Shown: one piece after another, positions 1 through 13,570 of the stretch | How positions within the stretch are numbered: the stretch's first letter is position 1 | How the letters are laid out: the number at the start of each line of letters is the position of its first letter | DNA from: Setaria digitata | Taxonomy: Eukaryota; Nematoda; Chromadorea; Rhabditida; Setariidae | Assembly (NCBI GenBank): GCA_003640385.1 | Contig: RCAB01000032.1 | Span: 214,480 to 278,479, forward strand | Direction: 5' to 3' | Length of the DNA: 64,000 nt | The notes under the pieces: generated by a model | What the model was told of the DNA's origin: nothing | The model's database searches: none | Seen by the model: only the letters and a program-made list of their open reading frames with translations | Made by a program: the position numbers and the translations under genes

Positions 1-330
1 TGAAAATGATCAAAAGAAGTAATCGAGTAGTTCAAACTCAAGCGTCTGTCAAATTAAAACAGTTTTGCTGAAGAGAAAGTGAGTGATTAATTTCTATGTA
101 ATTTAAATACTAAAATTTTGATTTTTTGTTTTCGAAGTTCCGAGATTTGCACTATTTTACTAAAGTAATTGTTTATTGTTTTCTTTAACTGTTTATTTCG
201 CATGGATGAAATTTTTCTTGTAGTCTTGTAGCCAAGATGTTTTTTTTTTTTTATTATATATAAGCAAATGAATGACAATGAGTTTTTGAAATTGGATTTA
301 TGGAATTTATTTGGAAGTACTAGGTGCATT

Positions 331-2514
331 TCAGTGCTTCTGATCCTTGGTTTCCTGAAAGATGTTGTTGAAAAGATGAGTAAATTAAGAGTCAAAAAGG
401 TGCAAGAAACTTCTGACAATGATACTTCCTGTCTAAGTTGACAAAAAAAAAAAAACTCACGCGACAGTAGGAAGCATCAAGTTTCTCAATTTGTGGCAGC
501 ATACGGATCACCTTGCCTCGATAGGCACTGCACTCCGAGAAGGGATTCATTTCCAAATAAACCAATTTCAAACTTGGCAAATGAGCCAACTCATTCACTT
601 CCGTCACTCTTTCCAACTGAATGTTCAGATGTAAATAGTAAAGAGCCGGAAACCACAGGAACAATTCATTGTTAAAATTGATCTTTTAGTTGTAAAAATT
701 TTGCATGAAGCAGCATAATTGAGCATATTCTAATCTGTGAATTAAGATCCTATCTCCAAGTAGAATTTAAATATTCGTTCATGAAAAGCCTAATTTCTTA
801 GAAACCGACAAACTTGATTCTTCTTGGCCCAAAAATCAGTTAGTTTATGTAGATGCTTAATGTTGGAAACAGAACGGAGACGATTGTAGTTTAGGTCGAG
901 AATTTCCAAATTCAGGTTATTTTCCAGACCGGTAATATATTCTATTCCATTTTGTGACAGATATAATTCTCGGAGTGTTGTTAACTTGTCCAAACCCTAC
1001 AATATTATGTTTTTTAATTTCAAAATTCAATTCAGTTTTTCAAGACACAATCATAAGAAACATTGAAAGTCGGTTTTTGTTCACTGACGTATTCCGTACG
1101 GACCAAGTAAGTATACTTCTTACTCCAAGCTCGGAAAACGTCATTTTCAAAGATACTGTGGAAAACTTCAATAATGGTATAATCAATTCAGCCAACTCTA
1201 ACCAATATATTTTATCATTTTAATCTAACTTGTTTTTACCACTTCTAGCTTCTAGCTTCATTTCATTTTTTTTTTTTCAACCTTTCAACAGCTCAGAACA
1301 TAACTATGATATTTACAAATTTAAAATTCGAAATGCTTTAACAGCTTAAAACTGTGTAATTTTTTTTCCACGAAATGACAATCATCTCAATGATGTCGTC
1401 TAACAATACAACAAAAGAACCTTAATTTCTTCTATAGCATTAGCGGGAAGACTAAGCACTTCAATTTGCTTCAAATGATCCAAATTTTCAATCGCATGAA
1501 TTTGATTTGCGCCCAAAAATAATCGTTTAATTTTTGAATTTTTCGAAAGATTTTCTATTTTTTTGATTCGATTATCGCCCAACTCCAAATATTCCAATTC
1601 AGTGAGCTACAATAGTAATGATTAATAGTTTTTTGGAAATTATTTTGTTAAATTTTATTAGAATAATCTATTTCCTGGAAATAAAAAAATAAGAGTTAAG
1701 AGGAGATTTAAAAGATTACCTCCTCAAGTCCTTCAATTTTTTTAATTTTGTTGTGGACGAAATAGGCATTTTTAAGTTTTTTTAAGGATGATAGATTTTC
1801 AAGCAGAGTGATACGATTGAATGATAAGTCTAGCGATTCTAAGTTGATCAATTCATCCAGATTCTCGATTTTAGTGATCTAAAATTTGTACAAATTTTCA
1901 CCAAACAAATTTAACCGTTCATTTTTCAATCTGATAAAATTTTGAAATTTTAAGGATGAAATTTCAAAAAAAAAAGGGATAATTTGAAACCTGGTTATCG
2001 TAAAGATCTAGTTCAGTGAGTGTTGTAAGCATATGCAAGTTCTCAATTTTTTTGATTAAATTCCAACGCAAGCATAAGTATTCGATGCTGCGCAAAAAGT
2101 CAAATCCTTCAATTTTCTTAATTCGATGTCGTGTCAAATCGAGTTCCTTGGTATCTACATCAAGCTGCAGCACACGAACATCTTTCAAAATTTTAAATCA
2201 AAATAAAATATCAAAGAAAATGCATAATTATCTAATCAAAGTAATAATCGGCATAAAATATTAAATTTTACTGATCACTAAAATGCCAATTGTTACTAGT
2301 TGATATTTTCCACCATCAATATTTCCACTTGACAGCGATAAATTAAAGAACTTGTCAACTGTAAACGGATAATATTCACGTATCTGAAAAGATCAGAAAT
2401 GAATACTTCCAGATATTGAACATTCTCGACCTCCACACATTCGGCATTCTCCTCTTCACCTTGATCACCTCTTCCAGCTTCCGGAACCACTTCGGACAAT
2501 ATATCAGCACACAT
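331..2514 (-). CDS. sds-22: SDS22 / protein phosphatase 1 regulatory subunit 7 (LRR protein)
   Basis: Leucine-rich-repeat regulator that binds the PP1 catalytic subunit. Exons on the minus strand: 2514-2352 (less certain end), 2181-1991, 1878-1720, 1606-1421, 996-814, 616-461 and a short last exon 354-331; phases join to about 353 aa, the usual family length. The protein has an acidic N-terminus, then about ten 22-residue SDS22-type repeats (IKKIEGF, LDLYDNQ, LDLSFNRI, LELGDNRI, LYLSQNGIEYITGLENN) and the LRR-cap-like end VYLEMNPFSECSAYRGKV...LPQIEKLDASY, which match PPP1R7. ATG at 2514 is the first in frame. A TTTGCAG just upstream (about 2548) could be a trans-splice acceptor. The exon 1/2 join is the weak point: a GTATTC donor at 2406 is in the wrong phase for exon 2, so I used a GTTCTT donor at 2351. 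The last exon (residues ETKDQKH) is also inferred. Confidence 0.9.
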
Positions 2515-3060
2515 TCGTATAGTGTGAAAATGCGCAAGCAACTGCAAATCTGCTGTTCTTCTATTGCTGATTATGCAAAACTTTTACTTCCCACGCACAT
2601 ATGCAAAATGAATAACATTTCTTAAGCTTTTTGCAAATTTTCTTAGAGAGTTTAGAATGAAAAAAAAAAAATGACTCGACAACAAAAATGAGTTATTTTT
2701 GTGCTAAAGTGAAGCCAATCAGTTACTTGAAATATATCATTTCTTCCGAGAAAGTTCCGGAATCACGGAAAATTGTGATAGGAAAGAAAGCTTGAAATCT
2801 ACTCTTTCTGAAATCCGTTCCTCTCCTAAATACAATTTGAGAAAAGTTGTTCAAATTTAAGAAGTCCTTCTCACACACTAGAAGTATATTGGAAATCTTT
2901 CTTGCTTCATTATTTCATGATCACAAATATTATTATTGATGCAATCATTATCATTGATGGAGAAAATATCACTATCAACATAAGTGAAAAAAAAAATATA
3001 TCGCAATGATCATTTTGATAGCATTTATTAGTTGTTGAACAAAGAAATGTAACAATGTTG
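2515..3060. other. Spacer between lectin and sds-22
   Basis: About 0.55 kb between two same-strand genes; AT-rich, no coding signal. Holds the lectin 3' end and the sds-22 5' flank. Confidence 0.6.
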
Positions 3061-4748
3061 TTACACGTGATAGGCACAAATGAATCCTTGGTTTTGTACA
3101 TGATTCTTGTTATGCATGAAGTTCGTCTGTGAATTATTAAAGTCACGCCATAAGCCACCTGTAATTTGTTTTTAATTTTAAGTCTCATAAAGGTATAAAA
3201 TAATTGGATGAGTTTAAGCTTTGTGAATATTACAGTAATATCAGAAGTGTTTTATTGATACAGTAAGGAATGACAATATGCTGTCATTTACTATTGCTCG
3301 GTGCTAACCAGGCTGATATTAACTGAGATGTTGTAGAAAATGACAGGAAAAGGCAAATTGGCCAAATTCAGATGTTGCTTCAAGATCTGACCTGCATTGT
3401 GCAAAACTAACAATTAGAAATGACAACGTTCGAACTGATGCGTCGGGGATTGTCCCAGTCTTTTGCAAAAATCTTTGTCCCATCTGACCAGGTATGATTT
3501 TCATGTGGCTCATTTAAATAAGCCAAAAGTCGCTGTCCTTGTTCTTCCAGGTGCGTGTATGCTTTTTCATCATATGGATGCCATCGCCAGTCAAAATCCT
3601 TTCTGAAGAATTCAAAATTTTTTATAACTGTTTAGCCACTTGGATTCCTATCTGATATTATACTTATGCTTTCGGAAGTACAAAACTAGTTTCCTTTCAT
3701 GAGCTGAAACTAGAACTTTTGTTACTATTCAGTTAATGTGCATTGTAACATGATGATTTGCTCAAACATTGATTCTTAAGTAGGAGCAATTCAAGCTATC
3801 AATTTCAGTTCAACAACTTGTCAGTTTTATTGTTATTAGTTATTAAAAAGCTAACTTGAGAGCAAATTAGAAATTTTATGTGATATAAAATCATATTAAA
3901 AGTTAATTTGTCCATATCTCGCTAAAAACAGGAACAGTATTACTTGACGGTAAAAACAATAAAGCAGTGCTAAAATGTAATCAGTAGTGACAAACCTTTG
4001 CAGGCCGATATAATAGTAATAAGTGTTTTCGTCTGTCGAATGACAACCTAGATTTTGCTGACCTTTCAGTACTTTGACTGAAAAAGCACCAATACATGAA
4101 GCCATTAATCACTTCGTATAAAATTATATAAAATTAGTTTCATCACCGGGATTTGTTTCATATCATCAGAAACAGTAACAGCTTAAAAGTGGTTTACATA
4201 ACTGCACTGAAACCAAAAATAGGTACCATAAAGGAACATGTTGATGCTTTGGTTAGGCACCCGAACGAGACTTGCTGTATTCCTTTCTTTTCGACATGGA
4301 TCACCAGTTGTTTTATCGGCAATGTCAATTGAATTTTGGGGCGAATTGATTGTGAACTGAAATTGTGTCAATGGGCCTTAAATCATTCGGCGATTTGTCA
4401 GGTGCAACAGGTAGATTGCTTTTACCTTTTGCTACGTTTCAGTTAGATCAATCAATTACCAAGCATCACTTTTTATTCATTTAATATTAGCTCAGTTAGC
4501 CCCATTTGTTTCTTGGCACTCTATTTTTTTTTGCGTATTCAGTTCCTATTCTTCAACAGATCATAGAAAATGATTTTATTTCTACAATAATTCCTTTCAG
4601 AAGTTATATTAATTATTTAGTATCATGTTGCCACAATTAAAAAAAAAAAGAATAAGAAATAAACATATTCAAAAACCAACTGCTTTATAACAAAACTGAT
4701 TAAATCCCTCGAAAAATGGCGTCCATCCATCATCGCAATTTGCTGATT
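3061..4748 (-). CDS. Secreted C-type lectin-domain protein (5' exon unresolved)
   Basis: Five exons with matching phases: 4748-4681, 4356-4227, 4077-3996, 3602-3412, 3158-3061 (stop 3061-3063). Together they give one C-type lectin-like domain. It starts with NCDDGW and QFCYK, has a TASLVRVPNQ stretch (the usual A.L..I region), YYYYIGLQR (the WIGL core), TWSDGT, and ends CGLWRDFNNSQ...GFICAYHV. These are the expected cysteine, WIGL and final C...C landmarks. The classical sugar/Ca site motifs are not obvious: DNP sits where EPN or QPD is expected, and WRD replaces WND, so carbohydrate binding is doubtful. The N-terminal signal exon is not firmly located: 5345-5283 encodes a good signal peptide, but its donor is phase 0 while the first domain exon needs phase 1, so a bridging exon or other start is missing. 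Nematode lectins of this class are usually secreted and often linked to cuticle, gut or immunity. Confidence 0.82.
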
Positions 4749-6759
4749 CTAAATCCAAAAAAAAAAAAAGATTTGCTTGATTTTATTTTACTCCAAAAAA
4801 AAAAAAAAAAAAACAGGGAACAAGAATCATTTCCAACTTGGAAAGATGTTCAGTAACACTGCTTTAAAAAATTGATTGTGGAATCAAATATTTAATTTTC
4901 AACATAATTAAAAAAAAAAAAAAGCAAAATTGTTCACAAATTTCTTGCAAGATTTTTTTTTTTTTTTAGACTATTGAAATATTTATACCTGAAAAAATTG
5001 CAAGCTTCATGAATAGTACTTTAATATACTATTTTAAATCTGTCACTACCGCTGACTAACAAAAATTTAAGAATCGGAAGAACTCCACATTTCTTATAAG
5101 CCTGTATTAGGATTCTTAAACAGTATTATTGATTTTCATTTATTTTGATATCTCTTATCAGCTGATATTAAGATATACTAAATCAATTATGGCAATCAAT
5201 TTGATTCGCGTAATTGATCAGATCTAAGCCAAAAGGTTAATTCCAAATAATATACGTCTTTTCTGGGAGATACTTAATCGACAGAATCGGCCATCAGGAC
5301 CATCGGCCATAACACCAAAATAAACTGCAGTGCAAAATTCCTCATAAACAGTATTGTGTGGAAATATTTCCTACAATATATTTATTCAAAAATAAGTATC
5401 AAAAACTTCAAGAAGGAAATTTTTAATTATTTTTTTTTAAGAACTTTTTAAGTGGGAAGAATGCAGATTCCGTTGCATGCATGCATCACAGAAGCAGAGT
5501 AGGAAGATTCTAAACTCTGTACTGCTTTCATATAAAGATATTAATTAATAGGTTTTTTATAGATGGAGGGAGTTTTCAGTAAGATAAAGGATTTTTCGAG
5601 ATTTTCATTTCTTCATTAAAAGATTCATTGCGAGACATTGTTTTATTACAAGAATAATCTATTGATGATCCAGAAGCAGTTAAAGAAATACCGGAGGCAA
5701 TTTGCAGCAATCGGTACCTTTGCTATCTTTTGCTGGTATTGATGGTGGGATGCAAAAGAAATTTTCTTAAAATGCACTTAATTAAGTCCCCCTTTCATAC
5801 ACTTCGAAGTCTTCATCAATATTTATTTGATTAAAATTTAATTTTATTCTTACCACTTATTGAAGGAAATACTAAAGCTTATCTGTACATCAATCATTAT
5901 GGTATTCTTCTTAAATTTTAAAAAAATCTTTCAATTTTTCAGCATCTTATTTTCACTTATTGCTTATTGAACAGAAAACCTGCGAAATGAAAATTTGCCA
6001 GCAAATAAAGTATGAAAAAAAGGAACAGTTGCATGCTACGCTTCAAAAATCTGAAATGACCGAACTGTTCAATTTTATAGAAGTTCGAAAAATTTGTTTA
6101 GGTATGCTAAAATCTGATATTATGCAGAAATGAGACATCGAAATCGCACATTAAAATGAGAACTGATATTTTTTTTTCACCTTTTAAGTTGCGTACAATA
6201 CTGCACTTTTTTTACTATGATTGTTTAGTTTCTTGAAAGTTCTATGACTTTATGGAATTCTGGACTCCACTAAATCTGTAATCTAGAAATTCTCGCACTC
6301 GAAACTACTTTTTCAATAGCGAGTAGACTATACTTAAAGTTCTTTTATCATAGCATAATCTAATCTAAATTGCGAGTTTCTCATATATTGCATTGGAAAT
6401 AGAAAATTGGAGTCCAATAAAACAGCAAATAAATTAGTTAAAACACATTTCTTGAATGCTTAATTATGATTGTAAATTGTTTTTTGGCAACTGTTCTTGA
6501 TCATTCGAGAGCTTTGCATTATTAAATTATTAGATACATGAAGTGCTGCTCTATTGCAATGGGTAAAAATTATGCAAATCGTACTGTAACTTCTCAATTT
6601 TCCTAATGAGAAATCGCTGAATAAATGTGAATTTTTACACATTTAATGTTGCAGTTTAATTTTTACTGAATTAAAACCAAAAAATGTTTCCTGATAAAAG
6701 CCATTCATTCTTCTTTTTATGCTCTTAATCATGAAATTCGTCACTCAATGGTACTGATC
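4749..6759. other. Spacer between lectin and neuropeptide gene
   Basis: Apart from the candidate signal exon near 5.3 kb I see only AT-rich sequence with several poly(A)/poly(T) tracts (for example 4795-4813, 4910-4923, 4951-4968). A missing 5' exon of the lectin may lie here. Confidence 0.5.
5274..5345 (-). CDS. Candidate signal-peptide exon (possibly of the C-type lectin)
   Basis: ATG at 5345 opens a 23-codon frame, MRNFALQFILVLWPMVLM followed by ADSVD and stop. It has a hydrophobic core and a small residue before a likely cleavage point, so it reads as a signal peptide. It lies about 0.5 kb upstream of the first lectin-domain exon on the same strand. A donor TCT|GTCGAT at about 5283 is possible but leaves phase 0, which does not fit the lectin exon at 4748 (phase 1 needed). 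Link to the lectin is inference. Confidence 0.35.
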   Translation of the reverse strand: MRNFALQFILVLWPMVLMADSVD

Positions 6760-7952
6760 TTAACTGATATGACGCAAAGTGTTGGGTAATGTTTGAAGAG
6801 AGTTCGAATCATCTTTGTAAAAATCATTATTATCTTCTTCCAACTGATGCTGTTGCCATTTTTCGTACGGAAATGGTCCAACTTTACCAATGCCAACATA
6901 ATGTGCTGATGGAGGATTAAATTCGGCAAAGTTTGGACCTACAATAATGTATAGGAGGAATATATCGACGAAGTGTTAATTACTTACTAAACTATTTCAC
7001 CATGTTGAAAAATATACACTATCGATTGACTGCTCCATCAAAGGTTCCGATCTAATTGTAGCATTTTTTCCAACAAAAAAAAATATATATATATATATAT
7101 GTATAAAAATGCTATTAGGTAACCTTTATTTTGTATGCCCTCTGGTAGAAATGATCTTTTATTGTAATATCCACCGATTCGACGTTTAATGTAAATTCCG
7201 CCGGGAAAAGGTATAAAACTTCTTTTCCCATACATTCCACCCATTAGAGGCATCAGCGCTAGAAAAAAGTTTGATGCATGAGTCAAAAAAAAAGAAAAAA
7301 AGTATCATCATGTTTAGATTTTTATGAATATATGAGGTTAAAAGAAGTGAATTACTTAGATCAATTTCTTTGATAATTTAAATAATTGAATCAATAAGTC
7401 GATGATTTCAACTTCATATTATTTTATTTAATTAGTCTATCTTGCATATTTTGAAAAGTACAGAAATAATGAACGCATTATCTAACATAGCAATTTGTAA
7501 GACAGTAGGCTCATTTTTAATTCAACGTAAAGCATTTGACACGTACCGTAATTTACCCGCTTGCCGTATAAATTGTTGGAAAGTAGTAATGAAGGTTCAG
7601 TTTTCTCAGTTTCGTCGAATTCATTTTGATTTTCCTTTTCAAGAACTGTCAAAAATAACTTTTGTCGTAAAAAGGTTATTGCATAAACTTGTTACCTAAT
7701 ATTACTCAATTTGCTATAAAACGGCCAAGAAGCTATGTAATTGCAGATTTGGCTTTAGCACTTAAAAAAAAAAAATTTACTATGTATAAAATTCTTTGCC
7801 ACTTGAAAAATCCCTGGTGATGTAAAAAAGTTTGTCATAATTTAAGATTCAGATTAAATGCTGAAATGTATTATTGACTAACCTTCGTTTGCAGAAGCAA
7901 TTTTGCTAATTACAATGATATAAACTATAAATTCCGTCAAAATTGCAACCAT
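6760..7952 (-). CDS. nlp-10: Neuropeptide precursor, NLP-10-like (GGMY-amide family)
   Basis: Three small exons: 7952-7883, 7258-7124 and 6938-6760 (stop 6760-6762). Phases join exactly to 127 aa. Residues 1-22 form a signal peptide (MVAILTEFIVYIIVISKIAS). The mature part starts ALMPLMGGMYGKR, followed by SFIPFPGGIYIKRR, then IGGYYNKR, each ended by dibasic KR sites. The first unit, with a Gly before KR, would give an amidated ...GGMY peptide like the NLP-10 peptides of C. elegans (PF.GGMYGKR). The next two units look like decayed copies: they keep GG(I/Y)Y but have lost the amidation Gly. The C-terminal half (about 60 aa) is acidic and has no dibasic sites. It is the third gene of a tandem minus-strand group. 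The family call rests on this short motif only; a generic NLP is the alternative. Confidence 0.75.
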
Positions 7953-10900
7953 TACAATACTGTATGACACGGTGAGCTTTCGGTGATAAATAAAAGAAGA
8001 AAGCTGCAATAAAAATTAGCATTTTTCCTGCACTTCCAATGTAGAAAATTGGAAATCAAAATAAATAAATAAATAAATAATTTAGTTAACAATTAAGCGT
8101 GCACATATCTGATCAGAATCTACCAAAGAATATTTTTGTAATTTTTTTTTTTTAATCTGAATGGATTTGTGGTGCATTTTTGTATTCTTCAGATTGCAAA
8201 ATCTTACAAAACCCGTTTCTTATTTTTTAAATTTTAATATGGAATATAAAAAAGAAAAATTAGTTTACACTCTTTTGTAAGCCAATGAATCCAACCAAGC
8301 AAATATAATATGTATGACTGAAGTTTCAACAATTTTTTTTTTTTTTTTTGGGAGGAGAGGGGAGGAAGTTTAAGAAGAGTTGATGTAGTGAGAAAAGGCA
8401 ACAAGAAATCAGATTTGCTTGATGACGAAAAATGATGAAAATCGTTTTCAGAAAAATGCTTTTAAAATTTTTTAAATTTAGCTATTTAGCGAGCGCGAAA
8501 AAAGTTTTCATATCTCCTTACAAACTCATTCATATTAAAAAAAAAAAATATTACTGACTAAAAATTTGGCTTGAGATAATATGTGGTAGACTAGCTAGTT
8601 ATTCAGAATAAAACACCAATTATTTCAAGCATCAATTGTGAATCTTGTAAAAAAAAAAAAAAAAAAAAACTATTTAGATCATTACGAGAAAAGTATTTGA
8701 TGATGATGATAAAGGCTAACAGTTTGATTCTCTATAATGAGCAGTGTGTTTCAAATTCAAATTTCTGATAATTTTATCAAGAATTTGAAACACACACCAA
8801 ATGAAAACGAATTTACTTCTTGACTGTTTCAGTCTCACTTTAGACAAATTTCATATTAAAGCGTTTTTTTTTTTCGCTATTATAAGTAATAATAGGTTTA
8901 AAATTTTTAGAAAAAAAAAAGAAGGTAGAAGTGAAGAAATAAGGAGAAATATAATAAACAAAAGATGGAAATAAAGATCTGAAGCAGCAAATTATTCACT
9001 TATCGTCAGGATTAATTAGAAAAAAATATTTCTTTTTTTTTTTTTTTTGAATGAATTCTAAGATTTAAGTGTTTGAAATAAATAGTAAGAAAGAAGCGAA
9101 ATGGATAGAATGAAAAGCCTTTATTAGGAAAGGAAAGGAAAGAAATTAAAAGCGTTTGCTAGGAAAGATAAATGATGTAATATCTTGATACTCAAGGTTA
9201 TCCGTTAGAAATCATGATAAACAAAATTTGTCCATGAGGAATAAGTCTTTATCAGGGAGAAATCGTATGCCAAATATGATCGGTTTTTCATCTAGTTTCA
9301 GCTTTTCTTGCATTCATATTCATCATTTTTCATTTCGTTTTAAACAGGCAATAAATAATTAGTGTATGTCTTTTAGTCTGCTAAATTTTTGAGCATTAGT
9401 AAAAGTAATTTAAAAAAAATGAATTTGTCATGAAAAGCATTTTTAGTTCTGTTTTTTTTTTAGCGTGAATAGGCGATTTCGATAAGACTTGAAAAAATGA
9501 TAAATTGAATAGTTTAGGTCAGTTTAGCAGTTACTCTGTTTTACTTTCAATTCAAATTTTTTCTCAGTTAGTAAAAGCAATTTAAAAAGTAATTTTTGAG
9601 GAATACTATGTCATTAAATTATAAATCATACCTTTGCTTAATGCAGTCTTGGCAACTTTCTTTAGCTTTCATTATTTTACTTTTGTTGTTTTGAATCGAA
9701 AGATCTCTTTCAGATTTTCATTCAATATTTTTTAATTCCAAAATTCACTTTTTAGTAATTCGAATTGTTATTACAGAAGGGTTGTTGCAGTATTCAATTT
9801 CTAGACTACAATTGCACACCGAAGCGATCCTGATGGCAGAGCTAACGATGCTATCAGCTCAACAAATCTCTTTCATCACTTAGATTAAAGTTGGATTAAA
9901 GGAGTGAGCTCCCAAATCACTGTTAGAAAAAACATTCATTAGATCGAAAATATATAGGTTGTATTGCGTTATAATGCTAGACATTATTAATTACGAAAGT
10001 TTTTTGAATTAAACTACTGATAGCACTGGAAGCTAAAAATTCATTATTAAAAAAGTTGCGGTTTTTCCCAACAAACCGATAGTTAAAAAAAAAAAAAAAA
10101 AAATTAAAAGAAGGTAAATTGGTGAGATAGCTGACTGAAAAGAATGATCAAATATATTTCATGACTAGTGAATGAGTGTGCTTTGTGTAAAGTTTAGAAG
10201 TTTTAATAAGCAAGCTTGATAAGAAACAATATTTTAAAAGAATTGCTATGGATTAATTTAAAAGACTAATAAGATTACAAACTCTATCTAAGAAATAGAA
10301 TACACTTTAGCTACAAGTATCTCCTTACCGACAGACTTGCAAAAATGAACTTTTATCGGTGAGACTGAAATACAAGAAGCTTGACAAGAGATGATTGCTT
10401 TTGAAGCTCCTAGTGGAATCTGATCAGTGTTATCACTGTGACAGTGTGGATTTTACATATAGTAAATAATACTATAATTTATTATTCATTATCATTAAAC
10501 TCTTCAAATCTATTTTTCTAATTAGAAATGACGAGAGTTCTCTTGTTTCCGGGTAATAGTAACAATAACATGAGTTATGACTAATTGGTAATGTGTATAG
10601 TTAATTTAAAGTTGTCATTTCAGCTAACATGATATCAACCCATTCACTTTAATAAAACAATATTTTGATCTAAAGGACAGTCAGTATTCAAATATTAGTT
10701 AGCAGATCTTAATAATAAGCGCAGAGATGGCTAAGTGAAGTTCCTTTTTTTCTTTTTTTACTACAAAAGTCAAGTTTCACAAATAAATTAATGATATTCA
10801 AGGTGATAGAATTGCATTATGGTAGAAACTTATACTTAAAGAAATTTTAGAATATTGCCAATCCTGAATCAATATTATTTTATGAATTGAAATTGCTTAG

Positions 10901-11475
10901 TAAATTATTCGCCTAATGATAACACTAATAAAAGTGATAACAGCTAAATGTTAAAAGTATTATCATAGTTTCGAAAAAAAAAAAAACAAAATATTTAAAA
11001 CAAGTCATTCTCGGGATCAACGTTTTATGGTTTTAAAACATACTACATAAGATGCGCTAAATCAGAAAATCTTTGGTCTCGTTAATGGCCCAATCATCAT
11101 TTTTGATAATACTGATAATGATAATATCACTGAGAGAATGCGAGGATTTTACGCAAGATATTGCATTTCTGAAGTAAAAGAAATGCTCTATAAAATATTT
11201 CAAATCAGAGTGCATTTTATTCTATTCAGCAATGAAAAATAAGTAGTTAAAAGAATTCTGAGCCTGTATCAAATGGTGTGATCATAAGATAGGGGAAGTG
11301 AAAAGAAGGGTATGGAATCAAGGGATTTTATTTAGCTAATTTAAATTAGGAAGTTTGCTTCGTTTTCGAAATTAACTCCAGCAAATCTAAGATAAAATTT
11401 CCTCCGCCTTTAAAAAAAAAAAAAAAAAAAAGAAAAAAAAAACTCATTTAGGAAAACCTACGCAAAAGCTCACAC

Positions 11476-11499
11476 ATATATATATATATATATATATAT
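11476..11499. repeat. (AT)n microsatellite
   Basis: Uninterrupted AT dinucleotide run of about 12 units in the gene-poor stretch. Confidence 0.95.
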
Positions 11500-13090
11500 T
11501 TTTACATAACCCCCAAGGAAATCTTTTTCTTTAAAAGCTATCTGCTAGTGAAGTAAATAATTGTCTTTTCCAGTTTTCAGTTAATAAATAATTTCAAAGA
11601 ATATTTGGTTGCTGAATGGAAATTTATTTGCTTCAGGTGCCCTTTGCAATTAATCCAATTATGAGATTGATGAAGAAGTGTAGATGGAATGAGGTAAAAA
11701 AAAGCTTGTCTAAATCATCCAGTGATCTTATGAAACTTACATTAAATTATTCTACGTACACGAGACACTGGCTTAAGTGAGTCTTGCGAAAGGATCAAAA
11801 CTTGAATACTAATCAGTATTTCAGCACTCGTTAAACCAGATAGTGAATGTTTCTGTCTGAAAATGCGCTTGGAAGCAGTCCTTTGGGATGGCAGGAAAGT
11901 ATTGTTATCCTAATAAGAACATCTGAGAGAAATTTGATCTCGTCTTCGATTTAATGAAAATGAAGTGAAACAAGTTGGACGTGATTGCCACTTGTCGATT
12001 TTCAGTCGTCAGAGCACGACGGATCAACTAATTTATCTTTAAAAAAAAAAAAAAAAAGAAAAAAAACAAAGTGATTTAAAAGGAACAGTTCTTGAAAATC
12101 CTTTAGAACACTGTAGCAATATGATAATGTTATGTTCAATTATAAGCAATTCAGGCTAAACAGATAGATTTGATTAGTTCAGTTTTCATTTATGGAACTT
12201 ATTAATTTTGCTACTAAGCAGATGATTGACTCGAAGTGTCTGCTGTGATTGCTTCAGTTAATGGCATTTACCTTTCAGGATGCATTTTTCAAAATTTTGT
12301 TTAGCCGTAAACTTGAAAAATAAATACATCATAATATTCGCACCATTTTGAAATGTTAATCGCTCTAAAAACATTTATACCTTCACTTTTAGCTTTTAGT
12401 TTCATTAACTTTGATTTTCTAGCTCTTTTTTTTTTTTTTTTTTGCTAGTTTATACAGTATACTCGATATATTGAAATAGTATTGTGAATTCTGAAGCAAG
12501 AGCAATCAAGGTACGACATATTTCTTATGCTTAATTCATTCAATTAACAAAAATTTAACTCCCTACTTCTCACTAGACTTTCTACCATCACCAACTGTAA
12601 ACTAATATTTACAATCTTAATCAAACTAAAATTTCATCTTTGTCTGCTTGCGCATGCAATCTTCTTTATGCTTGCTCAAATTATCACTTTATCAATTCCT
12701 CCAGATTTATGAGAGATTTTGTGGTATATGACTGGATGGATTTCTAATGAATTTGTAACAATTATGAAGAAAATCAGTTCACGAAAAAAGAACAGCCTTT
12801 CTATTTACTTGCATAGTTTGGAAGTATTTATTAAATCAATTTAGTTGCAGCTTTTTTAATTATATCTATATTAATGATGCTAATGACACTCACGCCCAAT
12901 TGCTAATGTTTTTTAGGTAGAGATGGAAGAAAGAATCTTGAATATTTTCATCATTACTGATATAATTTGGTACTAAAAAAACAAAAGAAAAAAAAATCAT
13001 TATTACATTAATAGCTCTCATTTTCATTATTTTTTATTTTCTTGACGATAGTATTATTTATTTATTGTAATGTTTAGAGTATCAGAAGCA

Positions 13091-13093
<3 letters not shown>

Positions 13094-13121
<28 letters not shown>
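13094..13121. repeat. (CT)n microsatellite
   Basis: Pure CT dinucleotide run of about 14 units followed by TGTG. Confidence 0.95.
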
Positions 13122-13125
<4 letters not shown>

Positions 13126-13570
13126 TCGTCCATTTCAACTGGTATTTTCTAATATATTAATTTCTGTATAATGCACAAATCCGTCTAATTTATGGCTTCA
13201 GATTTTCTCACTTACTATTCAATCGAGGACAATTGAAACTTAAACTTTCAATAGTGAATTTGATGTGTTTTTTTTTTCCTTTTCTTTTCTTACGACACTA
13301 GTTGAAGTAGTGGTTACAAGTTGATAATGTCTTTTATTGCACCTTTCATTTTTCCATGAGTTTTGGTCAAAAAGAAAGTAAAATAGTCTAGAGAACTTTT
13401 TCTTCAATGTTTGTGAAAATTCGAAGATTTGCTGGAAGAAGAATTCTAGGCGTACAAAAGTTGATTATTTACAAGCACAATTATTACCCTTATAGAAGAA
13501 CATTATAGTTTATAGTGACCGAGAGGACTAAACAATCCAATTAATTCTTTAGTGACCGTTTTCTTTCTTC

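Noticed and set aside
9788..9893. Open stretch after TTGCAG that could be a last exon
   Set aside because: No upstream exon in phase, no family likeness; chance open frame in a gene-poor area.
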